A stretch of DNA of 64,000 bases, taken from the NCBI RefSeq assembly GCF_029255545.1, contig NZ_JANLJJ010000068.1, positions 1 through 64,000 on the forward strand. Reading direction: 5' to 3'. Below the pieces are notes generated by a model. It searched no databases, had not been told where the DNA came from, and saw nothing but the letters and a program-made list of their open reading frames with translations. The translations under genes were made by a program, and so were the position numbers. The stretch is from Ferrovibrio sp. Its GTDB lineage: Bacteria; Pseudomonadota; Alphaproteobacteria; Ferrovibrionales; Ferrovibrionaceae. Positions within the stretch are counted from its first letter, which is position 1; each line of letters begins with the position of its first letter. This document shows, one piece after another, positions 27,827-36,152 of this stretch.

Positions 27827-30800
27827 TCATCCCCCCAGCATCGAGATCATCGCGTCGGGGACGCCCGCAGTGACAGTTCCCGGCAACTCGAACAGCGTCC
27901 AGCCCTTGGCTTCCCCTTCCTCGCGCGTTGCCTCGGCCAGAGGAGCAACGCAAGCGGCGACGAAGTGACTGCGCCAGGCAAAGCTCATCTCCTGATCGGA
28001 GAAGCTGACGGCAGAAGAGTCGGGAGCCGGAAGGCCTGCCGCTTTGAAGGCGCTTTCCCATCCCGCGCCTTCGGCCGGTCGGCCTGGCGCAGCGGCGAGC
28101 ACGATCTGACCCCGTGCCAGATCGACCAGCATCTGTTTGGCTTCGTCGCTCGTGCGATCGATCAGTTCGTGATCGGGCTGATTGAAATAAGAGAGAAGGC
28201 AGCGATAGCACCCGCGAACGCAGGCCTCTCCTTCGTGACTGACAAGCAGCCTCGCATCGCCTGCTGTGATCGCTGCATCAACCTTCTCGAAATGCATGAG
28301 GGTCAGTGCTTCGCGGGCGACCTTGCCAAGGGCTTGCGGGTCCTCGACCAAGCGGCTGAGCACGCCGGCGCCGCCCTCTGTGGCTTCATACGCCAGAATG
28401 GCCCGGCGATTGTCGCGAGCGGGCAGTGGTTCGCCGAGGATCTCGCCTTCTTCCAGTTGGAAGATGACTTCAATGCCCCGCAACAGCGCGTGCTGGACCG
28501 TCGCGATCGTCTCGGCAGCGTAGGCCCCTGGCTCGCTGAAACGGAAGAGGAGCGCGTTCTTGCGATCGCGGACGATCGGGACAATGCGAACCGGCCTCAC
28601 GACATCCGGTGGCACATCGACATCCGAATCTTCGTCTTCGGCCTTGGCCCAGTAGCCGCTGCGCGGGTCGATGTAGAAACCGAACACCGTCTGGTTCGCG
28701 CGTCGCTTCAGTCCCTTGTTGATCCGGCTGATTTCAGCGCTGTTGGCGTATTGCAGGGCGAGGATCGAGGTTTCTTCGCAGCGGAATTCAGCCTCGGTGA
28801 TCTGAACCCGACCATCCCGTTTCGGCCACGAAAAGACGGTCTGAATGTCGAAGCCCTGCCGGACGCGCTCCTCGTCGTTCGCCGTGATTCGGTCGGCGGG
28901 CGCAGCCTCCACATTGTCGATCCTGAGAGTGCGCTGGACCGGCACTTCGCCAGCCATCGGCGAATTGCAGGCGTGACAGCGCTCGACCTCGCCGTCGTGA
29001 CAGGCGCCGCAGTTCGAGCAGATGAAGATGTCCCTGGTAGCGAGTTCTGACCCGTCTCCGGTCCTGACCTCGGGCGGCAGCTTTGCCTTCATGACCCTGT
29101 AGGCGCGGCCCTCGTGATAGATCAGGCTGCGCGGGCCGAATTCCGAGATGGCCAGGAAGCGGGCGCGTTGGAGGAATGAGCCCGTCTTTCCCTCTCCAGG
29201 GATGAAGGCGTAGAGCGGCAGCCGGGGGAAATTGTAGCCCGGCAGGAAGCCCTCCGTCGCGAGATAGCGGTAGGAATAGAAGTCCGAGCCATTCGAGGCC
29301 TTGCCCTGTTCGAGAATGGTGATCTGGTCGCTCGCCTGCATCTGCGCAGCCTTGATTCGTCGGCGGTCGGCACCCGAGAGGCCGGTGATCTCGGAACGGG
29401 CATTGGCCTCCATCAGCTGCGTTCGGGCAGAATTGTAGAGATCACGCCAACGATCGAAGGCTCGGTCGAATTCCTGCGGCGCGCGCTGGGCGACGTCGGA
29501 GACAAAGTCGTCCGACCCACCCATCCAGACCGGTTTCGGGCCATCCACTGACGCGAGTATCTGGTCGAGGACGCGCTTCATCGGGGAATGCGTCGAGCTC
29601 GCCAGCCCCGGCCGGTTCACGACATCGTGGATCTCCTGCTTCAGCGGGTAGTCCGGCTGCTTCAGATCGAGGATCTCGGGGATGTCCGGCGACAGGGCGA
29701 TCTTGGCTTCGGCAAGCCAGACGGCGTGCAGATGCGAGCGCACAAGCTCTTCGTTAGTGATGTCGAGTGCCGGCGGGCGAACGATACCGGCCACCATGTC
29801 ATTGCGCCGCTCGAAGAAATACTGGTCGTGCGGCGATTGGGCGGCGCAATAGGTCACGATGACAGCGGCCTGTCCGGAGCGACCGGCACGGCCTGCCCGC
29901 TGTGCATAGTTGGCCGGTGTCGGCGGCACGTTGCGCAGATACACGGCATTCAGCGCCGAAATGTCGACGCCAAGCTCCATCGTCGGCGAACAGAACAAGG
30001 CGGGCAGGAACTGCTCTGACTCTCCTGAGGCCTTGAGATCGGCTGCATTCTCCGCGAGATTTTCCCGATCGTCCTTCTCGAAGCGGAAACGCCACTCCCG
30101 CCATTCACGCTGTCTCTGGGACACTTGGGCTGTGTGTTCGCGGCCTTCGAGGCCCCAATAGCTGCTATGGCCCGCTTTCAGATCGGCAGCGATCGCATTG
30201 TAGAGATCATGAAAGTAGCGGTTCCCTTGCGCTGTCCCCGTCCGGATGGCTTCGCCCGGAATGACACGAACCGCCGAGGGTGATAGACGCCAGCCCTGCA
30301 GGTCCGCCTCTATGTCGACGCGCGACACCAGCCCTTCGCGGGCCAGAAGCTCCATCAGGCCCGTCATCACCGTCAGGTAGTCCGTCTTGCCGAGCTTGGT
30401 TCCGATAGCGCTCTTGCGATTGATGAGGCGGCCAATACGGGAATTGTGGCCAGCGCGAATGATTGTCTGTTCCTCCCGCAGCCCCACCCGGTCCTTGCCC
30501 GGAGCTTGCAGAAACAGGGTTGTGCGGCTTCTCGGCGTCTCCTTTGCGTCGATAGCCCAGGGGGCACGCAGGAGATTTCGCGACTTTTGCGCGACGGTGT
30601 CGAGCACGGTCAGATCGAGCGCTTCCGTCCCGACCGCCAAGCCTTCGAGCATCGCTCCGAGGAGCTGCTTGAACATCGCCTTGCGTGCCGCGGCATCGAG
30701 CGTTCCGAGCTCCGGCAGGATGGCTGCGAGGCGCTCAGTATCTTCCGCGATGTCGTCAAGCCCAATGAATGCAACGTCGATGAGCTTGAGGACCGACAGG

Positions 30801-32998
30801 CTCGGATTGGTGTAGCGCCAACCCCGGCGAAGATCAGTCCAGAGCCGATGGGCCAGAACCCTGGCGAGGGAGCGTTGGGCGTCTTCGCGGACCACGGCAC
30901 CTGCCTCGGGATCCAACATCCAGTGGATCCGCGCGTCCTTGTTGCCCGCGGTGAACCCAAGCGCCTTCACGACCCGCAGGCCGAATTCGTCCTCTGTCAT
31001 GCCATCTTCGCCGGCATCCAGAACGGCTCGCAGGATCGCGCCGCGCAGCAGGCTGACGAACAGAAAGTCATTGAAGTGGCCCGCCTGGAGTGCGGCATCC
31101 TGCCGGTTGTCCGTGAAACCGAGGAGCTTGCGCTTTTCCTTGGGAACGCCGCTGCCGCTCCCGCTCATCCATTCCAGTGCTGTCGAGACGAGAAGTGTCG
31201 TGGCCGAGCTACGGCCCTCGCCCGACAGGCCCGCGAGCTTGCTGCGTTCCCGCATGCTGGGATGCGGTTGGTCGAGACAGCACGGGCAGAAGCCGAACTT
31301 TCCCGGTATGAACCAGAAGCTCTTCCCCGATGAATCGTAGCGCCCGTCCGGGGCCACTGTGACCATCTGGGGAACTCTGCCTTTCCTGTTTGCCCGAAGC
31401 CGCTCGACGCCGTTGCGCTCCTCGCGCCAATCCTCGGGATACGTTTCGACCTCGCCGGTGAAGGCATAGTCAGGATCGCCATCGCCCGTAGGGGTCAGAT
31501 AGCCCGCAATGTCGCCCTCTTGGTCGTCGAGCGGCGTGTCATCAATATTCCTGGGCAGAAACGCAATGCCCTCGACATCCTCGGTTTTCGTGACGACGTG
31601 GGCCTCATGTCCACAGTCCCGGCAGAAGCGGGTTGGATAGAGGCGATGGCCCGGCGCGCTGGGGTCTTCGAGCTGCCCTTCGAACAGGACGTTCCTGGGT
31701 CGTTCAGTCAGGGTGGTGAAAATCTCTCCCGCACCAGAGATGAACTGATGGAGCTTGAACGCCAGGAATGCGCCGGCCCCAGAACCGCCCCGCTCAGCTT
31801 CCGGGAGGCTGACACGGGTCAGGAAGGTCTCAAGGCCACTTCGGCAGGTTTCACGGTCGACGCCGCTGTCATTTGACAGAAGGGAAACCGCCTCTTCAAA
31901 GGGAATGGGCTTCTTGCGCTTGAGTTCCTGCGCGTCCTCAAGGCCGATTGCCAGCTCGGTCCATACCGCCAGCGAGTGCTTTCTCAGAACCTCATCTGTC
32001 AGCACGTCGGGAAGCGCAGATGTCAGGATCGGCGCGAGCTTCGGCCGCACATCGTCGAGCTTCAGCAGATCGTCCGTTGCGCGTTGCAAGGACTCATCAA
32101 TGACGGATTCGGGGCCAATAGGGGTTCCGAACAGGCGCGATGCAACATCCGCCACGGCCTGCGCGCGATTGATATCGGACCCCTCGCTCGCCATGGTGGC
32201 CGAGGTGCCGATGCAGATGGGCGCCTTGTCCGCTGCGCAGCGGTTGCGAAGACGACGGACGAGGATGGCGACATCCGCGCCCTGGCGGCCGCGATAAGTG
32301 TGCAGCTCGTCGAGGACGATGAAGTCCAGACCGGTTGCGTTCTCGATGACCTTGGTGTCGAGGCTGTCCTGCCGAGTCAGGAGCAGCTCAGCCATCATGA
32401 AGTTGGTCAGCAGAATGTCCGGCGGCCTGTCTGCGATCCGCTGACGCTCCTCCTGACTTTCCTGGCCGGTGTAGCGCCGTACGACCGGCTTCAGGTCTTC
32501 GGGCAGGCCGGACTGGGAAATGAAGTCCTCGATCCCCTTGAGCTGGCTGTTGGCCAGTGCGTTCATCGGATAGACGATGATGGCGCTGGTCCTGCGCGGC
32601 TTCCCGGATTTCCGAGCGCGGACGATCGCATCGACCACCGGCACGAAGAAGCAAAGGGACTTGCCCGAGCCAGTTCCGGTCGTGACGACAAAACTCTGCG
32701 CGGCGCGGGCCTTTGCGATGGACTGCGCCTGGTGGCGATGAAACCGGAGGGGCGTTTCGCCGAAACGAAATATCCTGCCGGTCGCTTCGTCGAGATCACC
32801 CGAGGCGACCAGATCATCGACGGTCGGGCCCTCAAGATATCGAGGGTTCAGCGACAGTAGAGCGTCCGGCCAGAAGCGCCCGGCATCGTACTGCCGACCG
32901 ATCTCTGATTTTAGGTCTTCAGATCGAATGGTGCTAAACGACCGCGAGAACCGGGCGTAGGAATTGATAAGACGATGGTCGAATTCAAACGCCTTCAT
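27827..32998 (-). CDS. DEAD/DEAH helicase with C-terminal DUF1998 zinc-binding region
   Basis: 1723 residues, first gene of the defence operon. N-terminal RecA lobe: FHRHQAQSI (Q-like), TTGTGSGKSLCF (Walker A, 107-114), VLDELHTYRG (230-233) and GTSATM (264-269). Second lobe: SPTMELGVDIS (about 1005) and QRAGRAGRSGQ (about 1037), with LLGFTDNRQDAALQAGH between. C-terminally, CSNCGACHDGE with CHACN (about 1334) and CVRGCYRCLLSYFNQPDH (about 1598) mark zinc sites, the latter typical of DUF1998/MZB. It combines features of DISARM DrmA plus DrmB in one chain, and also resembles Druantia DruE and MrfA. Role inferred: translocation on invading DNA. Confidence 0.88.
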   Translation of the reverse strand: MKAFEFDHRLINSYARFSRSFSTIRSEDLKSEIGRQYDAGRFWPDALLSLNPRYLEGPTVDDLVASGDLDEATGRIFRFGETPLRFHRHQAQSIAKARAAQSFVVTTGTGSGKSLCFFVPVVDAIVRARKSGKPRRTSAIIVYPMNALANSQLKGIEDFISQSGLPEDLKPVVRRYTGQESQEERQRIADRPPDILLTNFMMAELLLTRQDSLDTKVIENATGLDFIVLDELHTYRGRQGADVAILVRRLRNRCAADKAPICIGTSATMASEGSDINRAQAVADVASRLFGTPIGPESVIDESLQRATDDLLKLDDVRPKLAPILTSALPDVLTDEVLRKHSLAVWTELAIGLEDAQELKRKKPIPFEEAVSLLSNDSGVDRETCRSGLETFLTRVSLPEAERGGSGAGAFLAFKLHQFISGAGEIFTTLTERPRNVLFEGQLEDPSAPGHRLYPTRFCRDCGHEAHVVTKTEDVEGIAFLPRNIDDTPLDDQEGDIAGYLTPTGDGDPDYAFTGEVETYPEDWREERNGVERLRANRKGRVPQMVTVAPDGRYDSSGKSFWFIPGKFGFCPCCLDQPHPSMRERSKLAGLSGEGRSSATTLLVSTALEWMSGSGSGVPKEKRKLLGFTDNRQDAALQAGHFNDFLFVSLLRGAILRAVLDAGEDGMTEDEFGLRVVKALGFTAGNKDARIHWMLDPEAGAVVREDAQRSLARVLAHRLWTDLRRGWRYTNPSLSVLKLIDVAFIGLDDIAEDTERLAAILPELGTLDAAARKAMFKQLLGAMLEGLAVGTEALDLTVLDTVAQKSRNLLRAPWAIDAKETPRSRTTLFLQAPGKDRVGLREEQTIIRAGHNSRIGRLINRKSAIGTKLGKTDYLTVMTGLMELLAREGLVSRVDIEADLQGWRLSPSAVRVIPGEAIRTGTAQGNRYFHDLYNAIAADLKAGHSSYWGLEGREHTAQVSQRQREWREWRFRFEKDDRENLAENAADLKASGESEQFLPALFCSPTMELGVDISALNAVYLRNVPPTPANYAQRAGRAGRSGQAAVIVTYCAAQSPHDQYFFERRNDMVAGIVRPPALDITNEELVRSHLHAVWLAEAKIALSPDIPEILDLKQPDYPLKQEIHDVVNRPGLASSTHSPMKRVLDQILASVDGPKPVWMGGSDDFVSDVAQRAPQEFDRAFDRWRDLYNSARTQLMEANARSEITGLSGADRRRIKAAQMQASDQITILEQGKASNGSDFYSYRYLATEGFLPGYNFPRLPLYAFIPGEGKTGSFLQRARFLAISEFGPRSLIYHEGRAYRVMKAKLPPEVRTGDGSELATRDIFICSNCGACHDGEVERCHACNSPMAGEVPVQRTLRIDNVEAAPADRITANDEERVRQGFDIQTVFSWPKRDGRVQITEAEFRCEETSILALQYANSAEISRINKGLKRRANQTVFGFYIDPRSGYWAKAEDEDSDVDVPPDVVRPVRIVPIVRDRKNALLFRFSEPGAYAAETIATVQHALLRGIEVIFQLEEGEILGEPLPARDNRRAILAYEATEGGAGVLSRLVEDPQALGKVAREALTLMHFEKVDAAITAGDARLLVSHEGEACVRGCYRCLLSYFNQPDHELIDRTSDEAKQMLVDLARGQIVLAAAPGRPAEGAGWESAFKAAGLPAPDSSAVSFSDQEMSFAWRSHFVAACVAPLAEATREEGEAKGWTLFELPGTVTAGVPDAMISMLGG

Positions 32999-33175
32999 TG
33001 CCCGTCTCGCCCCCCAATATTTCTATTATACTGCAACCATCTATCCCAAATGGCTTCATCAATCTGTTGCCTTGCAGGCGCAAGAACGTCCTTGGACAGA
33101 CCCAGCCTTCCTGACCTGAGCTTGATTGCCCGCCAGCTCCTTTACGCAGTGTGTCTTCGCGCCGGCCCATGGCGA

Positions 33176-34396
33176 TCAGCCCCACAACGACGATAATGGC
33201 GCCGCCGCCAACCTGTCGCCGAAAGGCACGAGATCGGTGCTGTCATAGAGCACGACGCCGTAGGCGAACCGTTCCTTGCAGGCCTCGGCCAAGGTCCGCA
33301 GCCCGGCGAAGTCGCTGGACTTCACCGTTGCGGCCGCCTTCACCTCGATCCCCACGATCATGCCGTCGTCGCGCTCCAGCACGATGTCCACCTCGTGCAT
33401 CTGCTGGTCGCGGAAATGGTAAGGCGACAGTCGCAAGTCCGACGCCGTCATGAGCTTCAGGACTTCGGAGAACACGAAGCTTTCCAGAAGCGGGCCAAAC
33501 ACCTCGCGGTCCGCCTTCACCCGATCGAAGCTCAATCCGCGCGCCGTGGCGAGCAGGCCGGAATCGAGGAAATGCAGCTTCGGCGTCTTGGCGATCCGCT
33601 TCAGCGCATTCGTGTACCAGGGCTGCAATGTCGAGACGAGGAACACCTGCTCCAACAGCGCGACATAGCGCTGTCCGGTCTTGTGGCTGACATTGATGCT
33701 GGAGCCGAACTGCGAGTAGTTGACCAACTGCCCCGAATGCTCCGCGAGCAGCCGGACGAACTTCGGCAGCTCCGTTAGCTTCTCGATCTCGGCAATGTCT
33801 CTGAGGTCGCGAGTCAGAACCGACGTCAGGTAGGACCGCGCCCAATCCTGTCGCCGCCGTTCGCTCTCACGGCTGATCGCCTCGGGAAAGCCCCCGGCCA
33901 GCGCGAGCTCGACGAGATCGTCGCCGACGATCGCCCCCCGCTCCCCCTGAAGTTTTCCCGCGAACAGGCGTTCCAGGAAGGTCGGCGCCCTGCCCTTTAT
34001 TTCAGCCCGGGCCAACGGCAGCATCCGGAGGGTTTCCATCCGCCCCGCCAAGCTGTCGGCGACCCGGGGCAAGGTGAGCACATTGGCGGAGCCGGTCAGC
34101 AGAAAGCGGCCAGGACGATAGTCTTCATCGACCGTCTTCTTGATCGCTAGCAGCAGGTCGGGCGCGCGCTGGATCTCGTCGATGATGGCTTTGTCCAGGC
34201 CACGAATAAAACCGGCCGGATCGGACTGTGCAGCGTCGAGGACCGTCTGATTGTCGAGCGTGATATAAGTCCGACCCGCTTCTCCCATCTTCCGGACAAG
34301 CGTGGTCTTGCCGGCCCGGCGCGGTCCCACGATCAGGACCACCGGGGTGTCTGAGAGGGCTTCCTCCGCCCGACGCTCCACGAACCGCTCGTACAT
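33176..34396 (-). CDS. AAA ATPase with DUF4143 domain
   Basis: 406 residues. The N-terminal AAA_14-type ATPase has LIVGPRRAGKTTLVRK (Walker A, residues 24-32), AIIDEIQRAPDLL as Walker B, and FLLTGSANVLTLPRVADSLAGR. The C-terminal DUF4143 region ends with a nuclease-like fold (VDIVLERDDGMIVGIEVKAAATV) resembling a PD-(D/E)XK core (D...E.K). The biological role of this family is not established; it is frequent near mobile elements. It is on the same strand as the defence operon but 177 nt upstream of it. The ATG at 34396 with GGAAAG upstream is preferred to the one at 34435. Confidence 0.85.
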   Translation of the reverse strand: MYERFVERRAEEALSDTPVVLIVGPRRAGKTTLVRKMGEAGRTYITLDNQTVLDAAQSDPAGFIRGLDKAIIDEIQRAPDLLLAIKKTVDEDYRPGRFLLTGSANVLTLPRVADSLAGRMETLRMLPLARAEIKGRAPTFLERLFAGKLQGERGAIVGDDLVELALAGGFPEAISRESERRRQDWARSYLTSVLTRDLRDIAEIEKLTELPKFVRLLAEHSGQLVNYSQFGSSINVSHKTGQRYVALLEQVFLVSTLQPWYTNALKRIAKTPKLHFLDSGLLATARGLSFDRVKADREVFGPLLESFVFSEVLKLMTASDLRLSPYHFRDQQMHEVDIVLERDDGMIVGIEVKAAATVKSSDFAGLRTLAEACKERFAYGVVLYDSTDLVPFGDRLAAAPLSSLWG

Positions 34397-34588
34397 GCAC
34401 TTTCCGATTCTCTGACGATTGGAACTATGAAGCATGATAATTGGAAGTCAATGGCCTGTAGATTGGAACTGCTAGAGCCGTGATCTGGAAATGGGTGGTG
34501 GGGAAAGCCTTCCCCTGCGGGCCGAGCCTTCCGTCTCGGCCGACCCCTTCTGCGGGAAGACCCCGCAACGCCCCCAAAGAGTGAGAGT

Positions 34589-34658
34589 GCAGGCCGGGTT
34601 TCCGTGACGGGTTGAGGGCTGGAGGAGAGGCCTCCGGCGCCCGTCGCGGAGACCTGCA
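34589..34658 (+). ncRNA. Structured leader of ardC (three-tier hairpin, possibly radC-type)
   Basis: Nested stems end one base before the start codon: outer GCAGG (34589-34593) with CCTGC (34653-34657), middle CGTGACGGG (34603-34611) with CCCGTCGCG (34640-34648), inner GGAGG with CCTCC around an AGAGG-type loop. The middle stem is identical to that in the parB leader. It resembles, from memory, the radC RNA motif found before DNA-processing genes of mobile elements; this needs a covariance-model search. Confidence 0.7.
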
Positions 34659-35621
34659 ATGTCCAGACATGATGCGCGCGCCAGTTCCGGCTCTGACCGG
34701 ACGGGCCTCTATGACGAAATCACCGGTAGGATCCTCGCCGAGTTGGAAGCCGGCCGGCTGCCCTGGGTTCAGCCCTGGGGGACAGCGGCGGCCAAGGCGC
34801 CCCTCGCCATGCCGAGGAACGCGGCCACCGCCCGCTGCTATTCCGGCGTCAATGTGCTGATCCTCTGGGGCGCTGTCGTCCAGCACGGCTTCCCCTGCCA
34901 GAGCTGGCTGACCTTTCGCCAAGCCCTCTCGCTCGGCGGCCATGTCCGCCGGGGCGAGCATGGCATCACCGTCGTCTACGCCGACCGCTTCGTTCCCGAC
35001 GACGAGAAGCGGCGCGCCCGCGAGACTGGCGAGGACGCCCAGGCCATCCCCTTCCTCAAGCGGTTCACGGTCTTCAACCTGGCGCAATGCGAGGGTCTGC
35101 CCGAAGACCTCGCCGTTGCCGCACCGCCGCCTGAGCCCGGCCTGATCGAGCCGAGGGTCGAGGCGCTCATCAAGGCGAGCAGAATCGATTTCCGCATCGG
35201 CGGCGACCGCGCCTTCTATGTGCCGGCGCACGATTATGTCATGGTCCCGCCGCCCCAGGCGTTTTTCGAGCCGATCAACTGGCATCGAACGGCCCTGCAT
35301 GAATGCTCCCATGCCAGCGGGGCGCCGCACCGTCTGAACCGCGATCTCTCGGGCTCCTTCGGTTCCCGGAAGTACGCCTTCGAGGAGCTGGTGGCCGAAA
35401 TTTCGGCAGCGTTCTGCTGCGCGGCCCTCGGCATCGTCCCGACCGTGCGCCACGCCGACTATATTGGCTCGTGGGCCGAGGTCCTGCGCGAGGACAATCG
35501 CGCCATCATCCGCGCGGCATCACAGGCTAGCAAAGCTGCCGACTTCCTGCTCGGCTTTCTGCCCGAAGACGAACGACTTGCTCCGGCGTCCGTTGACGCC
35601 GGCGAGCGGGAGGCGGCCTGA
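34659..35621 (+). CDS. ardC: ArdC-like antirestriction protein (ssDNA-binding plus zincin domain)
   Basis: 320 residues. The N-terminal ArdC domain (about 10-140) is recognised by LYDEITGRILAELEAGRLPW and RCYSGVNVLILWG; it binds single-stranded DNA and protects incoming plasmid DNA from restriction. The C-terminal metallopeptidase-like domain has HECSHASG, an HExxH zinc motif (about residue 212), and the partner region FEELVAEISAAFCCA. Conjugative elements use such proteins at establishment in a new host. Translation begins directly after a structured leader, and the stop codon overlaps the next gene (TGATG). Confidence 0.9.
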   Translation: MSRHDARASSGSDRTGLYDEITGRILAELEAGRLPWVQPWGTAAAKAPLAMPRNAATARCYSGVNVLILWGAVVQHGFPCQSWLTFRQALSLGGHVRRGEHGITVVYADRFVPDDEKRRARETGEDAQAIPFLKRFTVFNLAQCEGLPEDLAVAAPPPEPGLIEPRVEALIKASRIDFRIGGDRAFYVPAHDYVMVPPPQAFFEPINWHRTALHECSHASGAPHRLNRDLSGSFGSRKYAFEELVAEISAAFCCAALGIVPTVRHADYIGSWAEVLREDNRAIIRAASQASKAADFLLGFLPEDERLAPASVDAGEREAA

Positions 35622-36070
35622 TGTCAACGCGCTTCCGTGGCGAGCATCTGCTAAAGAACGCCGCCGGATTTCTGGCCGGCGCCCAGCACCTATCCCGGGA
35701 TGACCGCCACTCCCGTGAAATCCTGCTTCACCAAATCGCCTGTGCAATCGAACTGTCGCTGAAATCCTTCCTGCAATCCCGGGGTTGGAGCGATGAACAG
35801 TGCCGGCTCGAAATCCGGCACGACCTGACCAAGGCGTTGGATGCCGCCGAGGGGCTCGGCTTCCGTCCGAGCTACCCAGACCTGCATCCGCTCGTCGCGA
35901 TCCTCACGCCCTACTATTGCCGCCATCGCATTCGCGATCTGGCGGCGCACGAGCCGGCGCTCTTGTCACCGCAACAGGCGCTCAAGGCGACAGAGGAACT
36001 CATAAGCGATGTCCGCGCCGCTTGTTCCAAGGGTTCCGGGCTCGGCGGGCCTTCGTCACGGAGCTCCTGA
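35621..36070 (+). CDS. HEPN-like protein translationally coupled to ardC
   Basis: 149 residues, mostly helical. IACAIELSLKSFLQSRGW and EIRHDLTKALDAAEGLGF fit the HEPN fold, and RDLAAH near residue 108 matches the Rx4H pattern of HEPN ribonucleases. Its ATG shares one base with the ardC stop (TGATG), indicating coupling. No nucleotidyltransferase (MNT) partner is adjacent. Function unknown; an RNase induced on transfer or a sensing subunit are possibilities. Confidence 0.68.
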   Translation: MSTRFRGEHLLKNAAGFLAGAQHLSRDDRHSREILLHQIACAIELSLKSFLQSRGWSDEQCRLEIRHDLTKALDAAEGLGFRPSYPDLHPLVAILTPYYCRHRIRDLAAHEPALLSPQQALKATEELISDVRAACSKGSGLGGPSSRSS

Positions 36071-36085
36071 GAGGAAGAGGGTCGC

Positions 36086-36152
36086 GGGATTTTCGTGACG
36101 GGTTGGAGGCCGAGAGAGAGGCTTTCGGCCGCCCGTCGCGGAGTAAATCCCG
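36086..36152 (+). ncRNA. Structured leader of parB (three-tier hairpin, possibly radC-type)
   Basis: Three stacked stems: GGGATTT (36086-36092) with AAATCCC (36145-36151), CGTGACGGG (36094-36102) with CCCGTCGCG (36132-36140), and GGCCGA (36108-36113) with TCGGCC (36125-36130), capped by a GAGAGAGGC loop. The outer stem ends one base before the start codon, so folding could gate initiation. Confidence 0.72.

Noticed and set aside
20206-32998. BREX locus
   Set aside because: The large methylase resembles PglX in size, but BrxA, BrxB, BrxC, PglZ and BrxL are absent and two helicases of DISARM type are present.
15287-34396. Classical restriction-modification type I or III
   Set aside because: No HsdS specificity subunit, no HsdR and no Mod/Res pair; the helicases and methylase are of other families.
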